From: UBA288 sp050178135
GTDB lineage: Archaea > Halobacteriota > Methanomicrobia > Methanomicrobiales > Methanospirillaceae
Reading direction: 5' to 3'
DNA length: 64,000 nucleotides
NCBI GenBank assembly: GCA_050178135.1
Contig: JBFXGJ010000002.1
Coordinates: 62,001-126,000 of the forward strand
Shown: piece by piece, positions 48,984-58,990 of the stretch
How the letters are laid out: the number at the start of each line of letters is the position of its first letter
How positions within the stretch are numbered: the stretch's first letter is position 1
Notes under the pieces: model-generated
The model's input: only the letters and a program-made list of their open reading frames with translations
Told to the model about the DNA's origin: nothing
Databases searched by the model: none
Translations under genes and position numbers: made by a program

Positions 48984-51104
48984 TCACGGGGATGCTGGCC
49001 CAGTCAGCACGGGGTCGATCCCGATCTGCTCGAAGAAGGCCTCGGCCCCGGGTTGCCTCCCGAGGAACTCTTCCAGGAGCAGACCGCCGTCCGCCATGTT
49101 GCCGCGTTCGAGGACCGTGTGCCGGAGGCGCATGCCCGTCGCCCGGTCCGTCATCCCGGTACGCCTGAACTCGTCCACGATCTCGAGGGCGTAGACCTTT
49201 GACCACAGGTACCCGTAGTAGCCGGCGTCATAACCCCCCATCATGTGCTCGAACGTTGCGGGCTGGTGGGTCTCAGGGTGCGGTGCGATCCCCGTCACCT
49301 CCTCGTAGGTCCGGTGTGCCACGCCGGTGACGTCAACGGCCCCTGTCGCCGTGTGATACCGCATGTCCTCGAGCGAGTTCGCCAGGAGACGGGCATAGGT
49401 CGGAGTCAGATCGATCGTTCGAGACGCGACGACCCGCTCGACCAGGTCCGCTGGGATTGGTTCCGAGAGGTTCTCGTAGTTCCCCGAGATTGAGACGAGG
49501 ATGTCGGGATCCCAGGCCCATTCCTCGAGGGCCTGTGAGGGCGTTTCGACGAAGTCCCACTCACACTCGGCCCCGGAGAGAGTGGCATACGGTGCGCTGG
49601 AGAGAAGCATGTGGAGGGCATGACCGGTCTCGTGGAACAGGGTCTCGATCTCGTCGGGGGCCAGGAGCGACGGACGCCCGTGCTCGGGCGCCCTGAAGTT
49701 CGCCACGATCACCGCGACGGGCATCACGTACTGCCCGTCTCGCTCATGACCGAGCACCACGTTTTCGGCTGCAAAGTGCCCGTACTTCCCCTCGCGAGGA
49801 TAGGGGTCCAGGTAGAGGTGACCGATCGGCGTACCATCGCTCTCGTTTCGGACCAGGAAGAGGCGGACATCCGGAGACCAGGCGGACGCCCCCTTCACCT
49901 CCTCGAACCGGACCTCGAAGAGCGAACCCGTCAGCTGGAAGAGTCCCTCCAGGACACGGTCTATCGGGAAGTACGTCCGCACCTGCTCCTCGTCGAACGA
50001 GAACTTCCGCCGTTTCGTCTGCTCGACGAGATAGATGACGTCCCATGGGTTCACCTGGGCGGCGGCAGGTTCGAGAGAGCGCTTCACCTCGAGCAGCTGA
50101 CGGGTATGCGCGAGGCTCTTCTCGAGGAGCGGGGCCTGGAGGGAGGAGAGGAACCTCATCACCGACGAGGTGTTGCCGGCCATTCGCCCCTCGATCCGGT
50201 GATCGGCCCAGGTCGAGTATCCCAGTTCACGGGCGATCTCCTGGCGGAGCCCGATCGCCTCTTCGAGGAGGCGGGTGTTCTCCTCTGCCTGGCGGTTGTT
50301 GTAGGCGAGGTACATCGCCTTTCGGATCTCGCCCCGGGTGGCGCCGGTCATCACCACGATGTAATCCGGGTAGCGGGTGGAGACGAGGCGGGTGCCGTTC
50401 GTTGTCTCGGGAAACGACGCGATCTTCGAGGCGTCGAGGCCTTCAAGCTCTCCCGGAGCGAACTCGAGCGTGGTACTGTCGTTGTTGAGGTTCGCCTGGA
50501 ACCGGACTTCGAGCCGGTTGAGGTCGTCCTTCAACGCCTGCACGCGGGCGAGGTTTTCATCGGGCAGCGAGAGCCCGTTCTTCTCGAAGGCACGAACGGT
50601 GACGGCGAGGAGGCGCGCCTCCTCCGGCGTCCGCGGGACGGTGTTCTGCATCGCATCGAAGAGGTCACGCCGCGAGTAGGTCGCGGTCAGGAACGCTCCC
50701 TCTGCCTCCTGGCAGGCGATCCCTTCGGCGGCGATAGCTGGATCGGGGTGGACGTTGCCCATGAGGGCGAGGGGCTGGACCATGTTGCGGTAGTCGCCGA
50801 CCGTTGTCTCGAAGGCGAGGAGGGTGTTCTCGACGGTGCGGGAGCCCGATGGCTGGGCGGCGATCCGGGCGAAGGAGGCGTTCGCCGCCACCGCTGCGGT
50901 CTCAGAGAGCTGGGTGAGTTCCCCCGGCGAGAAGTTCGCGCGGATCGGCCCGGTCTCGTCAGGTCCCGACTCGTTCGGGATGCCCGCCGGGGGAGCGGTT
51001 TTCGTCGTCTGGTGCAGGCACCCACAGGCGGCGACGGCAAAAACAGCGAGGGCGAGGGCGCCCATGCCGAACGCGGCGGATTTTCGGAGGGAGGAGACGA
51101 GCAT
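48984..51104 (-). CDS. M3-family metallopeptidase lipoprotein
   Basis: 706 residues. The signal ends in a lipobox (AACGC near residue 29), then a Thr/Pro-rich linker. The main body is a thimet-oligopeptidase-like domain with HETGH (His491, Glu492, His495) and the downstream GYDAGYYGYLWSKVYALEI typical of M3. It cleaves short peptides and should be attached to the outside of the membrane, unlike the usual cytosolic M3 enzymes. It converges on the aldo/keto reductase gene, ten bases away. Confidence 0.87.
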   Translation of the reverse strand: MLVSSLRKSAAFGMGALALAVFAVAACGCLHQTTKTAPPAGIPNESGPDETGPIRANFSPGELTQLSETAAVAANASFARIAAQPSGSRTVENTLLAFETTVGDYRNMVQPLALMGNVHPDPAIAAEGIACQEAEGAFLTATYSRRDLFDAMQNTVPRTPEEARLLAVTVRAFEKNGLSLPDENLARVQALKDDLNRLEVRFQANLNNDSTTLEFAPGELEGLDASKIASFPETTNGTRLVSTRYPDYIVVMTGATRGEIRKAMYLAYNNRQAEENTRLLEEAIGLRQEIARELGYSTWADHRIEGRMAGNTSSVMRFLSSLQAPLLEKSLAHTRQLLEVKRSLEPAAAQVNPWDVIYLVEQTKRRKFSFDEEQVRTYFPIDRVLEGLFQLTGSLFEVRFEEVKGASAWSPDVRLFLVRNESDGTPIGHLYLDPYPREGKYGHFAAENVVLGHERDGQYVMPVAVIVANFRAPEHGRPSLLAPDEIETLFHETGHALHMLLSSAPYATLSGAECEWDFVETPSQALEEWAWDPDILVSISGNYENLSEPIPADLVERVVASRTIDLTPTYARLLANSLEDMRYHTATGAVDVTGVAHRTYEEVTGIAPHPETHQPATFEHMMGGYDAGYYGYLWSKVYALEIVDEFRRTGMTDRATGMRLRHTVLERGNMADGGLLLEEFLGRQPGAEAFFEQIGIDPVLTGPASP

Positions 51105-51300
51105 CGGTGATCAGCCTTGTACCATTGCCGTGACCCTGGTTAAACGCCACCCCGTCGCCCAGACGGGCCAGAAGCGGATCCCGAACGGCCGGGATGGGCT
51201 CCCGGGTGATCGATACGAAGAGGAGGGAATATCGGCTGTACACGGGACAACCAGGTGGTGGAGGGGGTTCCCTGTCCCTTCCCCGCGAGACAGCGCCGGC

Positions 51301-52461
51301 TCAGAGGGAGTCGAAAAGCAGGACCACGTCCGCGAAGTCGATCCGCCCGTTCCGGTTGAAGTCGAAGGCTGCCACCGGCTCGTTCGCGGCGATCCAGGTC
51401 ATCTGGTTGAAGAAAAGGACGACGTCGGCGAAGTCCTTTCGGGTGTTCCCATTCACGTCCTCGTAGCGCCCATCATCGTCGAGGTCCCGCGGTTCTCCCG
51501 TACCCCCGGGAACAGTGATCACCGGTAGACCCCCCTCCCGCCGGAAGGCCTGGACCCGTTCGTTGCCCGTGTCGACGACGTAGACCGTGCCGTTAGCGGC
51601 GACCGCCACCCCGTTCGGGTGGTTGAAGTCACCGGGCAGGTTCCACCCGTAGTATCCCCACCGGGCGAGGAACGTTCCGTCAGCGGCGAACTTCTGGACG
51701 TTGTGCAGTCCCGAATCGACGACGAAGACGGAGTCCTGGCGGTCGATCGTGATCCTGGTGGGCCGCTGAAACTCGCCCTCTCCGGCACCCTCGGTTCCCC
51801 AGGCCCGGAGAAAGGCACCGTCCGCGTCGAACACCTGGACCCGGTGGTTGTCCGCATCGGCTACAAAGACCTCTCCCCTGCTATCGACCGCCACACCGTG
51901 AGGAGTATTGAACGAACCGTTCCCCGTTCCGAACCCACCCCAGCGGGTGAGAAAGGTCCCGTCGGCGTTGAACCTCTGGACGCGGTGGTTGAAGGCATCG
52001 GCGATGTAGACGGTGCCGTCCTGGCCCACGATGACGTCGACGGGGGTGTCGAACGCCCCGTCCTGGACCCCGGTGCCGCCGAACCAGAAGAACCGGTACC
52101 CGGTCCGGTTGAAGACCTGCACCGTGTTCTCCTGGCTGTCGACCACGTATACCATCCCGGTTGCGTTGATCGCGATACCGACGGGCCATGCTCTCGCGGC
52201 GTTCTCTGGATAGGGGACCGCCCACTGGCGAAGATACGCCCCGTCCCTGGTAAAGACCTGTATGCGCCCGTTGTTGGTATCGGCGACGTACACGCTGCCG
52301 TCCGTATCCAGGGCGATGCCCACCGGGGTGGAGAACTGGCCATCGCCGGTTCCCAGGCTCCCCCACATCCCGCTGAAGGTGTAAGTCTCGGCACCCGCAA
52401 CACCCGTCGCGGTCGCGCAGAGGAGCACGACCGCCGCCAGAACGAGGACCTGTCGCATCAT
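51301..52461 (-). CDS. secreted NHL-propeller protein with dockerin-like tail
   Basis: 386 residues from the first of two adjacent ATGs (52461; the other is 52458), with GAGAGGT upstream. A signal peptide (3-24) is followed by six NHL repeats (pattern GTVYIADAFNHRVQRFNADG) to about residue 320. The C-terminus has two calcium-loop repeats, DVNGNTRKDFADVVLFFNQM and FDFNRNGRIDFADVVLLF, in the order of a type I dockerin. In methanogens this tail is a frequent ending of surface proteins and may dock onto cohesin-bearing partners. The start overlaps the stop of the small gene upstream. Confidence 0.83.
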   Translation of the reverse strand: MMRQVLVLAAVVLLCATATGVAGAETYTFSGMWGSLGTGDGQFSTPVGIALDTDGSVYVADTNNGRIQVFTRDGAYLRQWAVPYPENAARAWPVGIAINATGMVYVVDSQENTVQVFNRTGYRFFWFGGTGVQDGAFDTPVDVIVGQDGTVYIADAFNHRVQRFNADGTFLTRWGGFGTGNGSFNTPHGVAVDSRGEVFVADADNHRVQVFDADGAFLRAWGTEGAGEGEFQRPTRITIDRQDSVFVVDSGLHNVQKFAADGTFLARWGYYGWNLPGDFNHPNGVAVAANGTVYVVDTGNERVQAFRREGGLPVITVPGGTGEPRDLDDDGRYEDVNGNTRKDFADVVLFFNQMTWIAANEPVAAFDFNRNGRIDFADVVLLFDSL

Positions 52462-52757
52462 GGATACCTCTCGTTGGAGATACATTTGCTTTCCAGGGGA
52501 TGAACCTGGTGGCCCCGCCAGGTGCCGGCCGATCTGGGGAGCACGGATGTCCCGTCGGTTCCCGGGCACGGGAACCCGAACGTCCGGTGGGCCCGCTGCC
52601 GGTAGGCGTTGCACTCCCGCTGGACCTCTTCGGGCGTCCGTTGACCGGGGGGGTCCCCATCCATGGTCCGGACGAGGTCGATTTCGTTCGCACCGATCAG
52701 CCCGAGGCACCATCCGAGATCCCCGCGCCGGCTCTCCCCGCTGTCGGTGACGTCCAT
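52458..52757 (-). CDS. small hypothetical protein upstream of the NHL gene
   Basis: 99 residues ending in TGA that overlaps the start codons of the NHL gene (ATGATG), so the two would be translationally coupled. It contains a short helix-like segment (EVQRECNAYRQRAHRTF) and four cysteines (residues 17, 49, 64 and 92), but no recognisable motif and no signal peptide. Support is the overlap and balanced composition; it could still be a chance frame. Confidence 0.4.
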   Translation of the reverse strand: MDVTDSGESRRGDLGWCLGLIGANEIDLVRTMDGDPPGQRTPEEVQRECNAYRQRAHRTFGFPCPGTDGTSVLPRSAGTWRGHQVHPLESKCISNERYP

Positions 52758-52873
52758 GCACCGGTCTCGGACCGAACGGGAAGAGGGGGTGGATCCTCAG
52801 GGCGCACCTGGGCAGACCTACGGGCCGGTGCAACTCGCCGACAGCCGGCGAGGTAGGGGACCGGACCGGGTGC

Positions 52874-54343
52874 TCAACCCGTCTTCGTCGCCTCTTCCAA
52901 TGAGATGCCGAGCGCGTCTGCGACCCCCTTCCCGTAGGCCGGGTCGGCCAGCAGGCAGTGCCTGATGTGCCGGTGCTTGATGAACGCCGGTGCGTCGCCC
53001 ATCGCCCGCGCGGTGTTCTCGAAGAGGACCTGCTGCTGTGCCGGCGACATCAGCCGGAAGAGCTTACCGGGCTGGGTGAAGTAGTCGTCGTCGTCTTCCC
53101 GGAAGTTCCAGTTGTCCGCCGCGCCGGAGAGCTCCAGGGGCGGGTCCCGGTACTCGGGCTGCTCCTGCCACTCCCCGAAGCTGTTCGGCTCGTACCCGAC
53201 GGCGCTGCCGTGGTTTCCGTCCACCCGCAGCTGTCCGTCTCGGTGGGAGGCGTGGGGTGCGGCGCACCGTGCCTGGTTGACCGGGATCTGGTGGTGGTTG
53301 ACGCCGAGGCGGTAGCGCTGGGCATCGCCGTATGCGAAGAGCCGGCCCTGCAGCATCCTGTCGGGCGAGTACCCGATCCCAGGGACCACCGCTGCCGGGT
53401 TGAAGGCTGCCTGCTCCACGTCCTGGAAGTAGTTGTCGGGGTTCCGGTTCAGCTCGAGCACGCCCACCTCGTGGAGGGGGAACTCTCCTTTGTACCACAC
53501 CTTGGTGAGATCGAAGGGATTGTAGGGCATCTCTTTCGCCTGCTTCTCGGTCATCACCTGGATGAAGAGCTTCCAGCGGGGGAAGTCACCTCGATCGATC
53601 GCCTCGAGGAGGTCCCGCTGGTTGCTCTCGCGGTCCTTCGCGACGATCGCCTCCGCCTCCGCGTCGGTCAGGTTCTCGATTCCCTGCTGGGTGACAAAGT
53701 GGAACTTCACCCAGACCCGCTCCCGCGCGGCGTTGATCATGCTGAAGGTGTGGCTCCCGAACCCGTGCATGTGGCGGTACGACCGCGGGATCCCTCTGTC
53801 GCTCATCGTGATCGTCACCTGGTGGAGCGCCTCGGGGAGTGAGGTCCAGAAGTCCCAGTTGTTGGTGGCGCTCCGCATGTTGGTGCGGGGGTCACGCTTG
53901 ACCGCCCGATTCAGGTCGGGGAACTTGTGCGGGTCACGAAAGAAGAAGACCGGGGTGTTGTTACCCACCAGGTCCCAGTTCCCCTCCTCGGTATAGAACT
54001 TGACCGCGAATCCCCGGATGTCCCGTTCTGCATCTGCCGCACCGCGCTCTCCGGCCACGGTGGAGAACCGGGCGAAGACATCGGTCTTCTTCCCGATCTC
54101 GGCGAAGAGCTTCGCCCGTGTGAACCGGGTGATATCGTGCGTCACCGTGAACGTGCCGAAGGCCCCAGAGCCCTTCGCATGCATTCGGCGCTCGGGGATC
54201 ACCTCACGGTCGAAGTGGGCGAGCTTCTCGAGGTACCACGTGTCCTGCAGCAGCATCGGCCCCCTGGGACCAGCCGTCATGGCGTTCTGGTTCTCGGGTA
54301 CCGGCGCCCCTGCAGCGGTTGTCAACTTCTTTTTCTTCGTCAT
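52874..54343 (-). CDS. katA: catalase
   Basis: 489 residues from the ATG at 54343, preceded by GGAGGAG. It is a small-subunit clade heme catalase: His55 (RRMHAKGSGAFG), Asn128/129 (VGNNTPVFFF) and the proximal Tyr in GRLFAYGDAQRYRLG are all in place, and the length fits the family. It breaks down hydrogen peroxide in the cytoplasm, an oxygen defence that some methanogens keep. A minus-strand TATA-like box lies near 54421-54430. No other oxidative-stress gene is adjacent. Confidence 0.93.
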   Translation of the reverse strand: MTKKKKLTTAAGAPVPENQNAMTAGPRGPMLLQDTWYLEKLAHFDREVIPERRMHAKGSGAFGTFTVTHDITRFTRAKLFAEIGKKTDVFARFSTVAGERGAADAERDIRGFAVKFYTEEGNWDLVGNNTPVFFFRDPHKFPDLNRAVKRDPRTNMRSATNNWDFWTSLPEALHQVTITMSDRGIPRSYRHMHGFGSHTFSMINAARERVWVKFHFVTQQGIENLTDAEAEAIVAKDRESNQRDLLEAIDRGDFPRWKLFIQVMTEKQAKEMPYNPFDLTKVWYKGEFPLHEVGVLELNRNPDNYFQDVEQAAFNPAAVVPGIGYSPDRMLQGRLFAYGDAQRYRLGVNHHQIPVNQARCAAPHASHRDGQLRVDGNHGSAVGYEPNSFGEWQEQPEYRDPPLELSGAADNWNFREDDDDYFTQPGKLFRLMSPAQQQVLFENTARAMGDAPAFIKHRHIRHCLLADPAYGKGVADALGISLEEATKTG

Positions 54344-54420
54344 CTCGATCTCCTCCGGGCACGCTGGGCCGGGTGGCGATCGGCCGGTGCCTGGTTCCAT
54401 CGAGTGAATCGACCCGTCCC

Positions 54421-54430
54421 CTATTTTAAC
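54421..54430 (-). promoter_or_regulatory. TATA-like box of katA
   Basis: On the minus strand GTTAAAATAG lies about 80 bases before the catalase ATG, implying a leader of about 50 bases. Confidence 0.45.
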
Positions 54431-54471
54431 CTCTGCATCGTCTCACCCGGCCGGTGGAGAAGAGGCGGTTT

Positions 54472-55725
54472 TTAGTGGAGGTAGAAGAGTGCGGCGAAGA
54501 TACCACCTGAGACCGTGGCGACTAGGTTCGTCCCCGAGTTGCCGATCAGCCCGCGGTTCTCAAAGAGCGCCCCGACGAGCGAGTCGACGTTCGTTCCGAC
54601 GAACCCGGCGGCGACGGTGACCAGCACCAGCACCGGGTCGGCGATCCCGACGGCGAGGGCGACGAGCCCGATCACGAGGGCAGCGATGCACGCGACGCCC
54701 TCACCGACAAGGGTCACCCCACCGTTGGTACCGGGCCGGACCCGCTCGAAGGTCGTGATCAGGTAGGGGATCGAGCCAGTCACGCCGATCTCGGAGGCGA
54801 CCGTGTCGGCGGCTGCCGTCGCCACCGAGCCGAGGAAGAGCGCAATGCACGCGGGGTTCTGGGTCACGCCGTAGAGGACGGCCGCCGCCGCCGCGACGAT
54901 CCCGTTCGCGAAGACGTTCCGGTAGCCGCGGACCCCGCTCTTGCCCTCCTCGACACCGATCCGCCGCTTGTAGTCAAACCGGTACCGGGTCGTGCCAGAG
55001 CCGAGAGCGAAGAAGATGAGGAGGACCAGGAACCAGCGCACGTCGGCGAAGACGATCAGGAGGATGCCGACGAGGGCACCGGAGAAGAGGCCGGAGAGGT
55101 CCATCGCCCGGGCCCGGTAGGCGAAGTACCCGAACGAGAAGGCGAGGATGGCGGCGGCGATCAGGTTCATGGCGTCGACCGTGAACTCGAGGTCGTTGAA
55201 GAGGTGGATCGTCATCGCCACCCCGAGCACCTCGACCAGGAAGGCGTCCTCCCGGTCCTCCAGGATCGCCTTCAACAGGAGGGCGACGGTGATCCCCATC
55301 AGGACGAGGAGGGGGTCGGGGTGACCCAGCGCCCACGAGACGACGAGGCCCACGACGAGCGAGACACCGATGAACCAGAGGTACGCGGGCGGGACCTCGC
55401 CGGCCGAGAGCCGGCGCTTCTCCTCGATCCGGCGCCCTCGGCGGGAGTAGAGCGTTCCGTCGGCGTAGCGGGCGGCGAGCTCTCCCGACAGCATGATCGC
55501 GAGGGTGAGCGCGAAGACGAGGAGCGGGATCACCTGCAGGCCGAAGAGAACGGCGAGCACCATGATCGGCGCGGTCGGGTAGGGCTCGCGGTAGACGGCG
55601 AGCACCACCAGGCAGGCGAGGATCACGACGCCGGCGAGCACCCAGCCCGGGGTGACGAACGGGGCGGCCGCGATCGCGGCAAGGCCGACCAGGGTGCCGA
55701 GCAGGGTGCCCGTCTGCCGCATCAT
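54472..55725 (-). CDS. DUF92/TIGR00297-family membrane protein
   Basis: 417 residues with about twelve membrane helices. The C-terminal half contains FALGSGTTRYRFDYKRRIGV, ADTVASEIG and GTNGGVTLVGEGVA, typical of the DUF92 (TMEM19/VTE6-like) family. VTE6 in plants is a phytyl-phosphate kinase, so a role in isoprenoid or prenol phosphate metabolism is a reasonable guess for a group that makes archaeal lipids, but not proven. The N-terminal half is an extra hydrophobic region not seen in short family members. Divergent from valS. Confidence 0.82.
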   Translation of the reverse strand: MMRQTGTLLGTLVGLAAIAAAPFVTPGWVLAGVVILACLVVLAVYREPYPTAPIMVLAVLFGLQVIPLLVFALTLAIMLSGELAARYADGTLYSRRGRRIEEKRRLSAGEVPPAYLWFIGVSLVVGLVVSWALGHPDPLLVLMGITVALLLKAILEDREDAFLVEVLGVAMTIHLFNDLEFTVDAMNLIAAAILAFSFGYFAYRARAMDLSGLFSGALVGILLIVFADVRWFLVLLIFFALGSGTTRYRFDYKRRIGVEEGKSGVRGYRNVFANGIVAAAAAVLYGVTQNPACIALFLGSVATAAADTVASEIGVTGSIPYLITTFERVRPGTNGGVTLVGEGVACIAALVIGLVALAVGIADPVLVLVTVAAGFVGTNVDSLVGALFENRGLIGNSGTNLVATVSGGIFAALFYLH

Positions 55726-55812
55726 TCTCCAATGATTCGCGCCGGATTATGAAGAAACTTCGGTTCCCGGCTTCGATACTGTAATGTCGATAGAGCGGCA
55801 AGATCTCTTCCG

Positions 55813-58410
55813 ATGTCGATCCATCCCGAACTGCCCAAGGCCTACGACGCGTGCGCCGTCGAAGAGCGGTGGCAGGCGCACTGGCGCGATGAGGACCATT
55901 ACTTCTCCCGGGACTCGGACCTGCCCCGGTTCATCATCGACACGCCGCCCCCGTACCCGACCGGCAACTTCCATATCGGCAACGCCCTGAACTGGTGCTA
56001 CATCGACTTCTTCGCCCGGTTCAAGCGGATGCAGGGCTTCAACGTGATGTTTCCCCAGGGATGGGACTGCCACGGTCTTCCGACCGAGGTGAAGGTCGAG
56101 GAGCAGCAGGGGATCACCAAGAACGACGTGCCGCGCGAGGAGTTCCGACGCCTCTGCCGCGAGATGACGGAGAAGAACATCGACCTGATGCGCCGAACCA
56201 TGCGGCGGATGGCCTTCTCGATCGACTGGTCCAACGAGTACGTCACGATGCTGCCGGCCTACTACCGAAAGACCCAGGCATCGTTCCTCCGGATGCTCCG
56301 CGAGGGCTACATCTACCGTTCGGAGCACCCGGTCAACTTCTGCACTCGCTGCGAGACCGCGATCGCGTTCGCCGAGGTGCAGTACGAGGGGAGGACAACG
56401 AAGCTCAACTTCTTCGACTTCGATGGTGTCGAGATCGCGACCTCGCGGCCCGAACTCCTCGCAGCCTGCGTCGCCGTCGCCGTCAACCCCGAGGACGAGC
56501 GGTACGCGTCCCTTGCTGGCCGGACTCTCCGCGTCCCGCTCTTCGGCCACGATGTCCCGGTGATCCGGGACGAGGCGGTCGACCCCGCCTTCGGCTCGGG
56601 GGCCGTGATGATCTGCACCTTCGGCGACAAGCAGGACGTCGTCTGGTGGAAGACCCACAACCTCGAGCTGCGCCCTGCGATCGACTCCTGCGGACACATG
56701 ACCGCGCTTGCCGGCGAGTACGAGGGGATGACCGCGCCCGAGTGCCGCGAGGCGATCCTGGGCGCGATGACCGCCGCGGGGATCCTGAAGCGGCAGCAGC
56801 CCCTGGAGCAGCGGGTCGGGACCTGCTGGCGGTGCAAGACCCCGATCGAGATCCTTTCCGAGCGGCAGTGGTTCGTCCGGGTCGACCCGAAGGCGATCCT
56901 CGAGGCGGCGCGCCAGCTCCGCTGGGTCCCGGACCACATGCTCCTCCGGATGGAGGACTGGGTCGGCAAGATGGAGTGGGACTGGTGCATCTCGCGCCAG
57001 CGGATCTTCGCGACCCCGATCCCGGTCTGGTTCTGCCGTGACTGCGGCGAGATGGTCCTGCCGAGCGTCACCGACCTGCCGATCGACCCGACGGTGGACC
57101 AGCCGAAGTTGCCCTGCCCTGCCTGCGGCTCCACCCGGTTCGAGGGCGAGACTGATGTCCTCGACACCTGGATGGACTCGTCGATCTCGGTCCTGAACGT
57201 GACCGGCTGGGACGGTGCGGCCCAGCGCCCGCCCCTCTTCCCGGCGCAGATCCGGCCGCAGGGCCACGACATCATCCGGACCTGGGCCTTCTACACGATC
57301 CTCCGCTCGCTCGCCCTGACCGGTGAGAAGCCCTGGGAGCAGATCCTGGTGAACGGCATGGTCCTCGGCGAGGACGGCTTCAAGATGTCGAAGTCCCGCG
57401 GCAATATCATCGCCCCCGAGGAGATCCTGGGGCAGTACGGAGCCGACGCCCTCCGCCAGTGGGCTGCCGCCGGTGCGGCGACCGGGTCGGACATCCAGTT
57501 CAACTGGAATGACGTGGTCGCCGCCTCGCGGTTCCAGACCAAACTCTGGAACATCGCCCGCTTCTCTCTGCTCCAACTCCGGAAAGAGGACGTCGAAGAA
57601 GCGTCCGAGCCGACGCTCCTCGCCGACCGGTGGCTTCTCGCCCGGCTGTCGTCCTGTGTCGCCGAGGTGACGGAGGCGATGGAGGCATACCAGTTCGACC
57701 GCGGCCTGAAGGCAATCCGGGAGTTCGCGTGGGAGGTGCTCGCCGACGAGTACATCGAACTGGTCAAGGGCCGTCTCTACGGCGAGGGTGAAGGGCGCGC
57801 AGGCGCTGTGCATACGCTCGATACCACCCTCGATGTCCTCTGCCGGCTCCTCGCCCCGTTCATCCCTTCGTTCGCGGAGGAGGTCTTCTCGCAGCTCGGC
57901 CGCGGATCGGTCCACGCCCAGTATTGGCCCGACTTTGCCTATCAGGACGCTCAGGCGCTCGAGGACGGCGAGGTCGTCGCCCGGATCGTCGCCGAGCTCC
58001 GCCGGTTCAAGCACGAGCAGGGCATGGCCCTGAACGCACCGCTCGGCGAGGTGACGGTGATGGCCCCGCGTGCGATCGAGGACGGCGGAGACGCGGGCCG
58101 CGCCCTGAACGCGGTCGTGCACTGGCAGGTCGGGACCGGCGGCCTCTCGCGCGAGATCGTGGACGTGAAGTTCGACCGGGCCGTGGTCGGGAAGACGCTC
58201 AGGAAGGACGCAGCGGCCTTCATGGAGGCCGTGCAGGCGCTCCCGAAGGCGTCGCTCGCGGCCCCCATCGCGTGTGTGGTGGTGGACGGCGTCGAGGTCT
58301 CGGTCCCCGAAGGGGCTTTTTCCCCGGTCTACGCCACGCTCGTTGGAGGAGAACAGGTGGACGTGGTCACGATCGGCGACGTGCTCGTGACCGTTCGACG
58401 GTCTCCCTGA
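55813..58410 (+). CDS. valS: valyl-tRNA synthetase
   Basis: 865 residues. Class I signatures are HIGN (54-57, FHIGNALNW) and KMSKS (524-528, FKMSKSRGN). The editing domain lies between, with HPVNFCTRCETAIAF and a zinc-knuckle pair CRDCG / CPACGS. The C-terminal anticodon-binding part follows. The length fits archaeal ValRS. It charges tRNA-Val. The last 44 bases overlap, on opposite strands, the end of the thymidylate kinase gene. Confidence 0.95.
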   Translation: MSIHPELPKAYDACAVEERWQAHWRDEDHYFSRDSDLPRFIIDTPPPYPTGNFHIGNALNWCYIDFFARFKRMQGFNVMFPQGWDCHGLPTEVKVEEQQGITKNDVPREEFRRLCREMTEKNIDLMRRTMRRMAFSIDWSNEYVTMLPAYYRKTQASFLRMLREGYIYRSEHPVNFCTRCETAIAFAEVQYEGRTTKLNFFDFDGVEIATSRPELLAACVAVAVNPEDERYASLAGRTLRVPLFGHDVPVIRDEAVDPAFGSGAVMICTFGDKQDVVWWKTHNLELRPAIDSCGHMTALAGEYEGMTAPECREAILGAMTAAGILKRQQPLEQRVGTCWRCKTPIEILSERQWFVRVDPKAILEAARQLRWVPDHMLLRMEDWVGKMEWDWCISRQRIFATPIPVWFCRDCGEMVLPSVTDLPIDPTVDQPKLPCPACGSTRFEGETDVLDTWMDSSISVLNVTGWDGAAQRPPLFPAQIRPQGHDIIRTWAFYTILRSLALTGEKPWEQILVNGMVLGEDGFKMSKSRGNIIAPEEILGQYGADALRQWAAAGAATGSDIQFNWNDVVAASRFQTKLWNIARFSLLQLRKEDVEEASEPTLLADRWLLARLSSCVAEVTEAMEAYQFDRGLKAIREFAWEVLADEYIELVKGRLYGEGEGRAGAVHTLDTTLDVLCRLLAPFIPSFAEEVFSQLGRGSVHAQYWPDFAYQDAQALEDGEVVARIVAELRRFKHEQGMALNAPLGEVTVMAPRAIEDGGDAGRALNAVVHWQVGTGGLSREIVDVKFDRAVVGKTLRKDAAAFMEAVQALPKASLAAPIACVVVDGVEVSVPEGAFSPVYATLVGGEQVDVVTIGDVLVTVRRSP

Positions 58411-58990
58411 TCCCCGCCTCGACGAACCGGGCGACCTCCCTCTTCTCTTTTGTCGCGTCCACCAGGACAAAGCGCCAGGGCTCCGCCTCGGCGAGCGTTA
58501 TGTAGGCCTCCTGGACCCGCCGAAGCACCTCCTCCTGTTCGAAATGCTCGCGACGACGGTGCTTTCCGCCGAGCCGTCGCACCGCCTGCTCGATCGGGAG
58601 GACGAGGAGATAGGTCTGGTCGGGAGGCACGGTCCAGCCGGCATGAACGGCGCGGAGCCACCCCATCGGGTCGGGGAGGAGCCCCTCGAGGACCACCGAC
58701 TGGTAGGCGTACCGCGAGTCCGAGTACCGGTCCGAGATGACGGGCCGCCCCTCGGCGAGCGCCGGGCGAACGACGGACGCGAGGTGGGCGGCGTGGTCCG
58801 CGGCAAAGAGGAGCGCCTCGGCGACCGGATCGATCTCCTCGGCGATCCCGCGACGAACCGCGCGCCCTGTCCAGGCCGACGTCGGTTCGCGCGTTAAGAC
58901 CGGTTCGAGGTCGGCGAGGCGGTGGTGGAGGTGGGTCATCAGGGTCGTCTTGCCGGTCCCGTCGATCCCCTCGAGGGTGATCAGCACCAT
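58367..58990 (-). CDS. tmk: thymidylate kinase
   Basis: 207 residues. P-loop EGIDGTGKTT (about 7-16), DR(Y/H) motif ISDRYSDSRYAYQ, and the LID region (RRLGGKHRRREHFE) identify dTMP kinase. It phosphorylates dTMP to dTDP. The gene overlaps the HisA-like gene upstream by ten bases and the convergent end of valS by 44 bases. Confidence 0.92.
   Translation of the reverse strand: MVLITLEGIDGTGKTTLMTHLHHRLADLEPVLTREPTSAWTGRAVRRGIAEEIDPVAEALLFAADHAAHLASVVRPALAEGRPVISDRYSDSRYAYQSVVLEGLLPDPMGWLRAVHAGWTVPPDQTYLLVLPIEQAVRRLGGKHRRREHFEQEEVLRRVQEAYITLAEAEPWRFVLVDATKEKREVARFVEAGIRETVERSRARRRS

Noticed and set aside
51105..51300. Promoter or small gene in the gap before the M3 peptidase
   Set aside because: Nothing beyond ordinary spacing was seen; no small frame with protein-like composition.
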